Assembly: GCA_017553445.1 (NCBI GenBank)
Contig: JAFZMD010000027.1
Location: forward strand, 1 to 52,984
DNA: 52,984 bases
DNA from: Methanobrevibacter sp.
Lineage (GTDB): Archaea; Methanobacteriota; Methanobacteria; Methanobacteriales; Methanobacteriaceae
Reading direction: 5' to 3'
Of this stretch, positions 9,376 to 18,710 are shown piece by piece. Position 1 is the stretch's first letter. Every line of letters begins with the position of its first letter. A model generated the notes under the pieces. It saw nothing but the letters and a program-made list of their open reading frames with translations, searched no databases and was not told the origin of the DNA. Made by a program: the position numbers and the translations under genes.

Positions 9376-10332
9376 TCACTTTCTTAAAAATTTTAATGTG
9401 TTGATAATTAATTTGTATTCCAGTTTGAAATAGTTTTTTAGGTTTGACCTTTTAAAGCTGACTTTTTCAATTTTAGACCTTGTGGATAATCCTTCCCTAA
9501 TGCCTTCAAGATAGGTTGAACCGAATCCCTTTTTTAAAAAAAAGATGTATTTAATCCCAAAGCCTAAAAACAAAAAGATGAAATTTATAATCTTCAATGG
9601 AATCGGCAGATTCTTATAAACCGTCCATACATTGTTTCTGGCAGCAATCCTTACCTTAAACTCGTTATATCTGCTGCCGCTTGTTGCACTTCCAATATGA
9701 TAAACCACTGCATCTGGACAGAGCAAGTTTCTATAGCCATAAATCTGTGATCTGATAGCTAAATCAACATCCTCCATATATGCAAAGAATTCATCATCAA
9801 AAAGGCCTATTTCATCAAAAATACTTTTCTTGTACAAGGACGCTCCCGCACAGCTTGAAAAGATTTCATTAACCTGCACATATTTATCTGAATTCTGATT
9901 TTCACCAGTTTTTTTGGTCCATCCAAGCAGATTATATTCATCACCCGCATCGTCAACAAGCTCCCTGTTTTGAGCCTGAAGCATTTTTGCCTGGACAGAA
10001 AAAACATCATTACCCCGAATCAAATCAATCATCGCCTTAATGGAGCCTTCCTTAATCTCAGTATCATTATTTAATGAGAAGATATAATCATGCCTAGATT
10101 TTTCAATTCCCTGATTGACCGCAGGGGCAAAACCCAGATTTTGGCTATTTTCAATTACCACAACAGGAAAAGTAAAAGAGTTATTTTCAATATAATCAAG
10201 ACTTGAATCGATGGACCCATTATCAACGATTATTACTTCACCAATATATTCACTATCCAGCTCAAGGGATTTAAAATATTTATCCAGGAATTTTTCTCCA
10301 TTATAATTTGGGGTAATGACTGAAACTTTCAT
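9376..10332 (-). CDS. Family 2 glycosyltransferase
   Basis: A GT2 enzyme of about 318 aa with SVITPNYNGE at the N-terminus, IVDNGSIDSS, SLNNDTEIKE and YMEDVDLAIRSQIYG. The tail VRIAARNNVWTVYKNLP followed by a hydrophobic helix is common in rhamnosyl- and galactofuranosyl-type transferases. The ATG at 10332 is chosen over an upstream TTG because it starts directly at the conserved beta strand and follows TTTGAT; it begins just after the previous gene's stop, so translation is probably coupled. Sugar specificity unknown. Confidence 0.88.
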   Translation of the reverse strand: MKVSVITPNYNGEKFLDKYFKSLELDSEYIGEVIIVDNGSIDSSLDYIENNSFTFPVVVIENSQNLGFAPAVNQGIEKSRHDYIFSLNNDTEIKEGSIKAMIDLIRGNDVFSVQAKMLQAQNRELVDDAGDEYNLLGWTKKTGENQNSDKYVQVNEIFSSCAGASLYKKSIFDEIGLFDDEFFAYMEDVDLAIRSQIYGYRNLLCPDAVVYHIGSATSGSRYNEFKVRIAARNNVWTVYKNLPIPLKIINFIFLFLGFGIKYIFFLKKGFGSTYLEGIREGLSTRSKIEKVSFKRSNLKNYFKLEYKLIINTLKFLRK

Positions 10333-10337
10333 GATAA

Positions 10338-11294
10338 TCAAATTGAATTTTTAAATTTTTTCCACATGATATAATATAATTTAGGATTTAATAAAAATAA
10401 CTTAATTTTAAGGCTGAATTTCTTATCTCCCTCAAATTTGGATAATTTGTCAAACAAATCAAGGTCATTCATTTTCTCAATTACTTCATCATAATCATAG
10501 TCATTGTAGAAAAAGTAGTTCATGTTTCCGAAAATTGCTCGGGGTATTCTGGAAGTATGCATCAGTTCAGCCAAATCATCCAGATTCTGCTTTTTGAAAA
10601 ATTGGGCCAAATCCTCAAGAACAGGAATATAATCAAAGCGTTTAAGCTTTGAAGTGTTTATAAGTGAATCTTCACGCTGAATATAATAATAGGTTATTTC
10701 ATCAGAAACTTTTATTGAATCGCCATAGCTTAAAGCCCTCATTGCAAAGTCGGTATCTTCGCCATAGCTTACATCTTCTCTAAACTTTAGATCATTGTTT
10801 TTGATGATGTCTGACCTGTAGGATAGCTGAACGAAATTGAATGGCATTTTCATCTCCAGCTCCATTCTGATAAAATCCCTGGCGGTGATTTCCTCGCATC
10901 CATAGTAATGGAGATTGCTTAAATCATCTCCCCCCTTTTTAACCAGCTGTATCAGGCTGAAATCATAATCGGGATTATATAATTGGGATAAATGATTGGT
11001 TAGGATATAGTCGTCCCCATCCATAAATACGATATACTCGCCGCATGAAAGAGAAATTCCCCTGTTTCTAGCCGAGCTTACTCCCATATTTTCCTGATGA
11101 ATGATTTTGTGGGGTATGGCGGAGTTTTTGAATATCTCTTCAACGATTTTTAAGGTGCCATCTGTTGAACCGTCATCTACAACAATGACCTCGAAATCCG
11201 TGAAACTCTGATTGATTATTGAATCCAATGTTGCTTTGATATACTTTTCCTCATTGAAAACAGGCAATATTAAGCTGATTTTAATATTATCCAT
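10338..11294 (-). CDS. Family 2 glycosyltransferase
   Basis: A GT2 enzyme of about 318 aa starting at MDNIKISLILPVFN, with VVDDGSTDGTL, GVSSARNRG and FMDGDDYILTN, the nucleotide-sugar and metal-binding motifs of the large GT2 group containing EpsH-, WaaG- and TagA-region enzymes. The ATG at 11294 is chosen because GGTGA lies just before it; the longer GTG start would use that same sequence as codon. It overlaps the end of the upstream TagF-like gene by 8 bases. Acceptor unknown. Confidence 0.87.
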   Translation of the reverse strand: MDNIKISLILPVFNEEKYIKATLDSIINQSFTDFEVIVVDDGSTDGTLKIVEEIFKNSAIPHKIIHQENMGVSSARNRGISLSCGEYIVFMDGDDYILTNHLSQLYNPDYDFSLIQLVKKGGDDLSNLHYYGCEEITARDFIRMELEMKMPFNFVQLSYRSDIIKNNDLKFREDVSYGEDTDFAMRALSYGDSIKVSDEITYYYIQREDSLINTSKLKRFDYIPVLEDLAQFFKKQNLDDLAELMHTSRIPRAIFGNMNYFFYNDYDYDEVIEKMNDLDLFDKLSKFEGDKKFSLKIKLFLLNPKLYYIMWKKFKNSI

Positions 11295-12372
11295 TTTTTT
11301 CACCTTTATTTAAAACAAAATCAACAATTCTTTTAGATGAATCACCATTGACTTCATCAACCTGTGTTTTAATAAACGAATTCAATTTAGAAGTATCTAT
11401 GCCTTCCTTAATTGCGTGGACCAGTTCATCTGTTGAATAAACGATAGGTCCTGGAAGATCCTTTTTATAATCTAGGTAAAATCCACGTTCACTGCTTAAA
11501 TAATTATCCAAATCATAGGCAAAAAATATTATTGGTTTGTTTAAAAGGCCAAATTCTATCATTATTGAAGAGTAATCAGTTATTAAAATATCCGATATTA
11601 ACAGTAGCTCCTGTTCATTTTGATAATCGCTACAGTCAATATAATCTCCATCTACACCAATCTGTGAAGAATAAAACTTTTTAATCTTTGGATGGAGCCT
11701 TAAGACTAAAACATAATCATCGGATAGGTTTTCATTGAATTCATTAATGTCCAAATAATTAAAGACATTATTATAGACCTCATTTTCCCTGAATGTTGGA
11801 GCATATAAAATTATTTTTTTATCTGAATCCAAACCATATTTTTTGTTGAAATTATCCCTTAATTCTCGAATATCATGATTTTTAAAATAGTAATCTGCTC
11901 TTGGAAGGCCCAGTGCCTTGATTTTAGACCTGTCGATTTGGAATGCTTCGCTATAATAATCCTCTATGCATTTTGAAGTGGTGATTAAATAATCTGTGTT
12001 ATCTGAAATCAGTTTAAGCATTGAAGCATTTTCTACACTTCCTCCGAACTTCTTAAATGCACCTGGAGCATGCCATAACTGGATAACGGTTGATGTATCA
12101 TTGAATTTCATGAAAGCCAATGGGAAAAAGTTATCATTCAGGAAAACGTATCTGGAAGTAGCCAATTTCTTTAGGGAAGCTATGGATAATTTATCCTTAT
12201 AATAATAGTTGAACTCAAAGTCTCCCCTATCTTCAAATTCCCTTTTGATGTATTCCAGATTGCCTCTAAAGGATTCATTTGAATCTATAATAAATGAAAC
12301 CAAATTATTATCTATAGGATTTTTTGTGAAAACATTGAACAGTTTTCCAAATGCTTTATGTTTAAAATACAT
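11287..12372 (-). CDS. CDP-glycerol glycerophosphotransferase-like enzyme (TagB/TagF family)
   Basis: A 361-residue member of the family that adds polyol phosphates to a lipid-linked glycan in Gram-positive wall teichoic acid synthesis. Diagnostic elements are QLWHAPG (98-104), YAPTFR (190-195), LRLHPK (224-229) and ITDYSSIMIEF (264-274), the last holding the serines typical of the phosphate-binding loop. The usual polymerase has an extra N-terminal part; this is catalytic-domain sized, as in TagB-type primases and many capsule enzymes. The gene overlaps both neighbours. No CDP-glycerol or CDP-ribitol synthetase is in the window, so the donor is unknown. It implies a phosphodiester-linked unit in an archaeal surface polymer. 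Confidence 0.87.
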   Translation of the reverse strand: MYFKHKAFGKLFNVFTKNPIDNNLVSFIIDSNESFRGNLEYIKREFEDRGDFEFNYYYKDKLSIASLKKLATSRYVFLNDNFFPLAFMKFNDTSTVIQLWHAPGAFKKFGGSVENASMLKLISDNTDYLITTSKCIEDYYSEAFQIDRSKIKALGLPRADYYFKNHDIRELRDNFNKKYGLDSDKKIILYAPTFRENEVYNNVFNYLDINEFNENLSDDYVLVLRLHPKIKKFYSSQIGVDGDYIDCSDYQNEQELLLISDILITDYSSIMIEFGLLNKPIIFFAYDLDNYLSSERGFYLDYKKDLPGPIVYSTDELVHAIKEGIDTSKLNSFIKTQVDEVNGDSSKRIVDFVLNKGEKNG

Positions 12373-13421
12373 TATCCGCCCCTTAGCCTAAAATATTTAT
12401 TAGGTAAATAAATTAAAATATTACGATATCTTCTAATGGAATTAATAGATTTGACAACCTTTTCATAGTCATCATCCAAAATAGGATTTGTTAAACTTGA
12501 ATATATTCTTTCACCAAATCCCGGAACCAATTTCACATCCTTTTTTAGAAGCTCATTAATATCCGAAATAAGATCTGTTTTTTCCCCATCAGAAATATCA
12601 CTGAAAACTAAACTTGTAATCCAATAAATGAAGTGCATATTGAAAATTTGGGAATAATACTTTGTCAAATCATTTTCACTCAAGAATTTATCGGTTTCAA
12701 AATAACCTTCTACCATTTTTCCCAAATATTTTTTATTTCTGATATGAATCGTGGACTTATCTCCTTCAACATTACGAATATTGTAATTGTAACTATAGAA
12801 ATCATCCAAATAAACCGTTCGTGATGATTTAAACAATGATACGATGAAAAAATACAAGTCTTCAGCAAGCATTCCCTCTAAAAAGGTAATATCTTTATCT
12901 ATTAAAAATTCCTTTCTGAATAATTTGCACCAGATAGCGGGATCAATTGAAAACAAACGGGTATCATCTTCTACATCTTCAACGACAACATTTTCTCCTT
13001 TGAAAACAGTCTTAACAGATTCGCGAATATCTGGAAAAACCTTGTAATAATTGGTGATAACCATGTCTGCATTATTCTCATTGGCGCTGTTATACATGAC
13101 TTCAAATGCTTGAGGAGTATATGTATCGTCATGGTCAGAAAAAATGACATATTCAGAATTAGATAAATTTAATCCGATATTTCGTCCTTTACCTGGAAAT
13201 CCATGATTTTTATCTAAAAATATTGATTTAACATTAGAAAAATTTTCATCAAATAAATTAAGCAAATATATTGTATAGTCATCATCAGATGAATCATCAA
13301 CGAAAATAACTTCTATATTTTCAAATCCTATGCTTTGATACATTATTGAATCGAAAAAAGCATTGAGAAATAAACCTGAATTATATGTCGGTACAACAAC
13401 GCTAACCTTATACTTTTCCAT
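12372..13421 (-). CDS. Family 2 glycosyltransferase, tandem paralogue A
   Basis: A GT2 enzyme of 349 aa with KVSVVVPTYN, IFVDDSSDDD, GKGRNIGLNLS and FSDHDDTYTP. The HDD triad in place of the common DxD is typical of this subgroup. Residues 1-230 closely match the next gene upstream (13423-14472), including FENIEVIFVDD, EGMLAED and STIH-RN-KY; the two are a tandem duplication. Start and stop overlap the neighbours (TAATG at the 3' end). A third, more distant relative is the plus-strand gene at 20966. Confidence 0.87.
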   Translation of the reverse strand: MEKYKVSVVVPTYNSGLFLNAFFDSIMYQSIGFENIEVIFVDDSSDDDYTIYLLNLFDENFSNVKSIFLDKNHGFPGKGRNIGLNLSNSEYVIFSDHDDTYTPQAFEVMYNSANENNADMVITNYYKVFPDIRESVKTVFKGENVVVEDVEDDTRLFSIDPAIWCKLFRKEFLIDKDITFLEGMLAEDLYFFIVSLFKSSRTVYLDDFYSYNYNIRNVEGDKSTIHIRNKKYLGKMVEGYFETDKFLSENDLTKYYSQIFNMHFIYWITSLVFSDISDGEKTDLISDINELLKKDVKLVPGFGERIYSSLTNPILDDDYEKVVKSINSIRRYRNILIYLPNKYFRLRGG

Positions 13422-13422
13422 A

Positions 13423-14472
13423 TTATCTTACCAATTTATTTTTAATTCTTGAAATTAAGCTTCTGTTATTCATGTTTTCCTGTATTTTTTCTAATCTTTT
13501 AGATTCTATAACTGCATCATCAAATTTATTATTTAATATCAAATCAACTAATTTTTCATATCTTTTTTTGAAAAATGGATCCGGAGAATAATATTTTTCA
13601 AATATATCATGAGATTTGATGAATAAAACCCTTTTATCCCCATCATCCAATTTAGACAATACGATTGTATACAGCCATGATGTAAGATGGCTCTTAAAGA
13701 TTGTTTCACCATATGCGGTTTTGTTTAGTTCAATTAAAATTTCATCAATCTTATAGTATCCATTTAATATGGCTTCGATGTATTTGCGATTTCTCACATG
13801 AATTGTTGATTTGTCATTTTCACTATCTCTTATTTTGTAATTATAAGAATAAAAATCATTAAGATAAATTATTCCGTTGGCCTTCAAGCATGAATATGCA
13901 CTAACATAAACATCTTCGGCCAGCATCCCTTCCAAAAAGAGGATGCCGTTATCGATTAAAAAATCCTTCCTAAAGAGTCTTGTCCATATGGCGGCAGGTA
14001 CCCTTAAGAGATTTCTATCTTCATCAATATCCAAAACCTCTATTTCGCCTGAATCCTTATAAATGGATTTGAAAGGAATTGTTTTATCCGGAAAAACCTG
14101 ATTGAAATTGGATATCAGCATGTCATTTTCACCGATTTTATCGCACATCACTTCAAAAGCATTTTCTGTATATGTATCATCATGGTCTGCAAAAATGACA
14201 TAATCCGAACAAGCTAAATTTAAGCCTATATTTCTGCCTTTTCCTGGAAATCCTGAGTTGACATCCAAAAATTCCACCTTTACATTGTCATATGATTCAT
14301 TAAAATCCTTTAATAAATCAATGGTATAATCATCTGTCGAGTTATCGTCAACAAAGATAACCTCTATATTTTCAAATCCTATGCTTTGTGATTTGATGGA
14401 GTCTAAAAACTCATTTAGATAATCTCCTGTATTATAAGTAGAAACGACAACAGAAATTTTATATTGAGACAT
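13423..14472 (-). CDS. Family 2 glycosyltransferase, tandem paralogue B
   Basis: A GT2 enzyme of 349 aa, with KISVVVSTYN, IFVDDNSTDD, GKGRNIGLNLA and FADHDDTYTE. It is the closest relative in the window of its downstream neighbour and has the same EGMLAED and DFYSYNY motifs. The ATG at 14472 is preferred to a TTG three codons upstream because TTGAT precedes it and because it overlaps the previous stop codon (TAAAATG). The divergence of the two copies at the C-terminus suggests different acceptors. Confidence 0.87.
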   Translation of the reverse strand: MSQYKISVVVSTYNTGDYLNEFLDSIKSQSIGFENIEVIFVDDNSTDDYTIDLLKDFNESYDNVKVEFLDVNSGFPGKGRNIGLNLACSDYVIFADHDDTYTENAFEVMCDKIGENDMLISNFNQVFPDKTIPFKSIYKDSGEIEVLDIDEDRNLLRVPAAIWTRLFRKDFLIDNGILFLEGMLAEDVYVSAYSCLKANGIIYLNDFYSYNYKIRDSENDKSTIHVRNRKYIEAILNGYYKIDEILIELNKTAYGETIFKSHLTSWLYTIVLSKLDDGDKRVLFIKSHDIFEKYYSPDPFFKKRYEKLVDLILNNKFDDAVIESKRLEKIQENMNNRSLISRIKNKLVR

Positions 14473-14473
14473 T

Positions 14474-16057
14474 TTAATCAATTAATTCATTATATAATGC
14501 GATATATTCATCACACATTTCATTTACATCATTAAATTTTATTTTTGAAATATTTAAAAGTTTATTTTCATAATCCTCTTGATTTATATTAATAATTAAG
14601 TCATATATGCCATTTATATCTGTATAATCAACTAGCCATCCGCCGCCGGTTGAAGAAATCCTTTCCCTTAAAGCACCCAAATCACTTGCCACTACAGGTA
14701 AACCTGCCATCCATGACTCCGTTAATGTATATGAGTATGTTTCAGGACAAGCGGATAAAATCAGTGAAAGTGAAGGAGCTATATCAGATACGATATGATT
14801 GAAATCATTCCTTTCATATTTCCCATGATTAACACCATAACTATTTAGATTGGGAATTGTAGTTCCCATGAAATGGAATTCAAAATTATTACTCTTATCC
14901 AATTCTTTCAGTTGTTTAATTATCAGTGAGCCCTTATGGGGTGAAACGTGACCCGGGACTAAAATTTTAATAGGCTTAAAACCAAATTTCGCCCGATACT
15001 GTGATTTGTCAACATTTACTCCATGCTCTATTATCCTGAAATTATCCAAATCAGGATAAATCTCCCTATAGATATCGGTTACGCTTTGGGTCGGGGCTAT
15101 ATTGACCGATGATTTTTCCAAAAGATTAAGGCATTCCTTTTGCCACCTTTCAAGGATAGATTCACGGGAAATATCTGATTTATGAGCTATTCCACCACAG
15201 TCCTTGCAGCTGAAGCCGCAATATTGGCAGTTCCTATCCACCAAATGAATGGATGGGCAGATATAGTAGAAGTCATGTAGATTAACGACAAATGGGATTG
15301 CTTTTTTTACCATGATATTAATTAAATCAAAACTATGATTAATTAAATGATTAATATGAACCAAATCTATACCTAATTTTGAAAGAATTTCATCGTAAAT
15401 AATAGCCAAATCATCGTTGGAAAAAATGCTTTCAAAGTTGTTCTGTGAAATGAAGTTATCATCGTTATCTATTATTGAAAAATTCGTATCAAATGAAACA
15501 TCATAGTTGGCAATTTTTTCCAGATTGCCTTTAACGTTCCACAATTCAACATCTTCACCGTCCGAAGTTAATATAAATGCATTATAATCTTCAGACAGGT
15601 TATTTATGATATCAATATTTAAAAATCCTGTTCCTCCGACCGTGCCAATCTTTTCATGCAAAACAAAGAGAATATTTTTCTTATTGCTGCTGTAAAATTC
15701 AGATAAGTCCTTATTTGAAACACTAATCTGCCTGTTTTCGCCAATCCCATATAATGCATAATGAATCAGGGGATTGATATCGACATCAGAATAATGATTT
15801 TTATAGAAAACCCCATCAAAAGTATCGTTTGGCTTTTTGCCTTCGCCAAACCCGAAGAAAATGTAATGGAGCAAGGGATCCATTCCGGATGATGAAACTT
15901 TAGGATATTTTCTTAAATAGAAATCATCATCAAAGAGATTGTTTTTACGAATAGCTTTATAGCCTTCATTAATTTCCAAGGCTTTGGATTTATCCTTTAC
16001 CTTATAGTTAATGTATTTACTGGGAAATTTAGCAAAAAGTTTATTTTTAAAACTCAT
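14474..16057 (-). CDS. GT4-like glycosyltransferase with N-terminal FYLxxYPDV repeats
   Basis: A 527-residue protein. Residues from about 30 to 115 hold two copies of a 35-40 residue unit (FDDDFYLRKYPKV...DPLLHYIFFG and the weaker FYKNHYSDVD...LIHYALYG). The rest is a GT-B fold transferase: HEKIGTVGGTGF, VHINHLI, NLHDFYYICPS followed by a cysteine cluster (CQYCGFSCKDC), KILVPGHVSPHKG, and the nucleotide-binding SACPETYSYTLTESWMAGLPVVASDLG. This fits family 4, a retaining transferase. The ATG at 16057 has GGATGAT before it and lies within the end of the upstream gene. Sugar unknown. Confidence 0.86.
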   Translation of the reverse strand: MSFKNKLFAKFPSKYINYKVKDKSKALEINEGYKAIRKNNLFDDDFYLRKYPKVSSSGMDPLLHYIFFGFGEGKKPNDTFDGVFYKNHYSDVDINPLIHYALYGIGENRQISVSNKDLSEFYSSNKKNILFVLHEKIGTVGGTGFLNIDIINNLSEDYNAFILTSDGEDVELWNVKGNLEKIANYDVSFDTNFSIIDNDDNFISQNNFESIFSNDDLAIIYDEILSKLGIDLVHINHLINHSFDLINIMVKKAIPFVVNLHDFYYICPSIHLVDRNCQYCGFSCKDCGGIAHKSDISRESILERWQKECLNLLEKSSVNIAPTQSVTDIYREIYPDLDNFRIIEHGVNVDKSQYRAKFGFKPIKILVPGHVSPHKGSLIIKQLKELDKSNNFEFHFMGTTIPNLNSYGVNHGKYERNDFNHIVSDIAPSLSLILSACPETYSYTLTESWMAGLPVVASDLGALRERISSTGGGWLVDYTDINGIYDLIININQEDYENKLLNISKIKFNDVNEMCDEYIALYNELID

Positions 16058-17639
16058 AATCATCCATTACTATAGTTTGAAGTTGTTCCAAAAAGTCAGC
16101 GACGAAATCATCCTTTATTACAATTTGAGGCCTGTCGTCTGATTTTATATTGTCAAAAGAAAGCGTTATGTCATACTTTTCAGTGTTCAAGTCACCATTG
16201 TTGACAATAATCTTTAAAATGTCTCTGCGCGCAATGATATTGTCCAAGTCATAATTATCCGTAAATGAAAGCAGGATATCTGAAGAGTTTCCTATATAAT
16301 TATTCTTGATGTTTGTAATCACTTCAACCGTATAATCCAAATCATTGAATTTTTGAGAGATTTCAGAAATCAAATCCCCATTGTTGCTGTTTTCATCATC
16401 GATTATCGTTATCTTAAGATTTTTTTCTGTGAAGAACTTTTTTGATTCAATTTTGTCCAGAAGCAAATTCTTTGATAAATACTGGCCCCATTTGTTCCAG
16501 AAAAATGAATAATTGTTTTTATCGTTTTCAAAATAGCTTTCGCTTTTAACACGGGTACTGGATTCGTGGTGGAACAGTACTGCATTTCCCGCAAATAAAA
16601 TGCAATAGCCTTTTTCACGCAGTTTCAAGCAGAAGTCAACATCTTCAAGGCCATAGAAATAGTTCTCATCAAGACCGGAAAGCTCATCATATACCTTCTT
16701 ATCGATTAGATTTACGGCACCTGTTACAGAAACACAATAATTGTTTTTCGTTAAAGAGGAATCGAAAATGTCAAGCTTGGAATTGGATTTGTTGACTGCA
16801 TATAAGCAGCAAGGATACATTCTTTCAGAAAAGATGTCGCCGCTGTGCTGTATTGTGTATGATGAATCCCTATTGGCATTGAAATAATAAGGAAAGATAA
16901 GTTTGGCTCCTACGGAAACCACATCATCATTATAAAGCATTGCGCCCACCATCTCATTCAGCCAGCCGTATGTAGGTTCAATGTCATTGTTCAATAAAAG
17001 CAGATACTCGCCGTTGGCAATTTTGGCCGCATCATTGTTGCCTTTAGAAAAACTAACATTAACTTCATTTTCAATAACCCTTATAGGCAGGTCAAGACTT
17101 TTTAAATAGCTAACGGATTCATCGCTTGACGCATTATCAACTACAATGATTTCATAGTTGGAATAGTTGGTTTTAACATCGAAATCCTTGAATAATCTTT
17201 TTAAATGATTCAGCCCATTTCTGTTCAGGACAATAATGGATACCAACGGTTCTTCATCAAATTCATAATTGGATAAAAATGCCAAATTGGTTTCACAGAT
17301 TTCCTCCTTCCTTCTTATTGAATAGGATTGCTGGTAGAATTTGCCTTCATTTTTACCATAAGCAACATAATGCAATAATGGGTTTATACCTGCCTGGTCA
17401 ACGTCAGGATAGGCTTTCAAATAAAAATCCGGGTCAAAATCAAGAGAGGGCAATTTTCCTTCCAGATGGCCTTTAGTCAGGTAATGCTTTAATGCATCAC
17501 CGGAAAAGTCATCATAAGTTTTTTTGTAAAATTCACTGTCGAAAAGGCCAGAATTATTTATTTCATTGTAAAACTTATGGTTTTTTATTGAAGATTTAAA
17601 ATTTGAAGAAGAAAATTTGCCGGCGAAATCAAAATCCAT
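16047..17639 (-). CDS. GT2 glycosyltransferase with N-terminal FYLxxYPDV repeats
   Basis: A 530-residue protein with two N-terminal repeat units (FDSEFYKKTY...LKHYLTKG and FDPDFYLKAYPDV...LLHYVAYGKNEGK), a GT2 catalytic domain (SIIVLNRNG, VVDNASSDES, LLNNDIEPTYGWL, GLEDVDFCLKL) and a C-terminal domain of about 150 residues without recognisable motifs. It is a close paralogue of the gene at 24627-26162, with nearly identical stretches across the catalytic core. A strong downstream overlap with the GT4-like gene indicates translational coupling. Confidence 0.87.
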   Translation of the reverse strand: MDFDFAGKFSSSNFKSSIKNHKFYNEINNSGLFDSEFYKKTYDDFSGDALKHYLTKGHLEGKLPSLDFDPDFYLKAYPDVDQAGINPLLHYVAYGKNEGKFYQQSYSIRRKEEICETNLAFLSNYEFDEEPLVSIIVLNRNGLNHLKRLFKDFDVKTNYSNYEIIVVDNASSDESVSYLKSLDLPIRVIENEVNVSFSKGNNDAAKIANGEYLLLLNNDIEPTYGWLNEMVGAMLYNDDVVSVGAKLIFPYYFNANRDSSYTIQHSGDIFSERMYPCCLYAVNKSNSKLDIFDSSLTKNNYCVSVTGAVNLIDKKVYDELSGLDENYFYGLEDVDFCLKLREKGYCILFAGNAVLFHHESSTRVKSESYFENDKNNYSFFWNKWGQYLSKNLLLDKIESKKFFTEKNLKITIIDDENSNNGDLISEISQKFNDLDYTVEVITNIKNNYIGNSSDILLSFTDNYDLDNIIARRDILKIIVNNGDLNTEKYDITLSFDNIKSDDRPQIVIKDDFVADFLEQLQTIVMDDYEF

Positions 17640-18671
17640 TTAATCACCCTTATTTTTAAAATTTCTAAGTTTACCGGTAATTTTCCAGGATGTAGATTTT
17701 CTGATAGCGTTGATTTGTCTATCCCAATGATTCCTCACCTGGTTTAGAGCTTCGGCTTCATCCCTTAACGCATCTATGTCATTGAAAAGCAGGTTTATTT
17801 CCTCTTTTGTTAGGGTATTTTTCTCTTTGATATTTCCTTCAAGAGATTTAATCAAATTTCTGCTTGTTATATAGTCGTCCAATTCAATTTTATGATGAAA
17901 ATCATCAGCCTTTGTCCAGTAGTCATTTATCCAGATGTATTCGGATGCAACAGAAGGATGGAAATTGTTTTTCCACATCAGATACGTGAAGCTTAACTGA
18001 TCCTGATTCGTGAAGTTGATTATTTCTTCCCACCACTGTTCCATCAATGAAATGATTTCCGGGTCATCATGCTTTCTAAATATCGCCCCAAGAGAAGGTA
18101 GACCGTAATGAAGAGGCATTCCTTCATTTCTATATTTTTCAACCTGTTTTGAAATAGTGTAATTTGAATAGCGCGGGAATTGCATTGAGCTTAAAGCTTC
18201 ATCGAAGATGCAGTCACGTTCAGGATGGACAACTGTCAGCATTGAAGAGTTAATGTATTTGTAGACATATTCTCGAATGCTTCCCACAAGCTTAAATGAA
18301 CCGTCAATCCAGAAACTATACTTATTATCCGGAAAATACCTGTTTGGAAAGACCTTATACTGTTTTGCAATTCTATTATCATCCAATGTGCAATCTTCCA
18401 TCTGTATAATCTCCCAAGTGTCGGACTTTAAATCTGGATTCTGGGTAAAGCAAACATATCTTGTATTATCATCTATGAATTCGGGTTCTTTTAGTGAATC
18501 GTAAGCCCCTGTAAAAGCAGTATATACAATAAGCTCGTTTTCCTTAATGTCATCAATCAGTTCCTCATCAACCTCAAAATTAGGCTGAAAGAGGTCACTT
18601 AAAATAAAGCTATCTACATTTGATTCATATCTAGTTCTTACTACTTCATAGGGGTCCACATTTTCATTCAT
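17640..18671 (-). CDS. DUF616 (TOD1/MUCI70-like) glycosyltransferase-domain protein
   Basis: A 343-residue protein whose core matches the DUF616/PF04765 glycosyltransferase-like domain: VYTAFTGAYDSLKEP, NRIAKQYKVFPN, YSFWIDGSFKL with a WxDG motif in the DxD position, HPERDCIFDEA and FTNQDQLSF. Members include plant TOD1/MUCI70 and bacterial cell-surface cluster enzymes. After about residue 275 comes a coiled coil and the tail STSWKITGKLR, a sequence shared with other transferases here. The ATG at 18671 is preferred over an upstream TTG. It is the first gene of the long minus-strand operon and is a near copy of the N-terminal third of the protein encoded at 22058-24622. Confidence 0.85.
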   Translation of the reverse strand: MNENVDPYEVVRTRYESNVDSFILSDLFQPNFEVDEELIDDIKENELIVYTAFTGAYDSLKEPEFIDDNTRYVCFTQNPDLKSDTWEIIQMEDCTLDDNRIAKQYKVFPNRYFPDNKYSFWIDGSFKLVGSIREYVYKYINSSMLTVVHPERDCIFDEALSSMQFPRYSNYTISKQVEKYRNEGMPLHYGLPSLGAIFRKHDDPEIISLMEQWWEEIINFTNQDQLSFTYLMWKNNFHPSVASEYIWINDYWTKADDFHHKIELDDYITSRNLIKSLEGNIKEKNTLTKEEINLLFNDIDALRDEAEALNQVRNHWDRQINAIRKSTSWKITGKLRNFKNKGD

Positions 18672-18710
18672 AAAAATCAGCAAAATAAATTTAATAATTA
18701 GTATCTTTTT

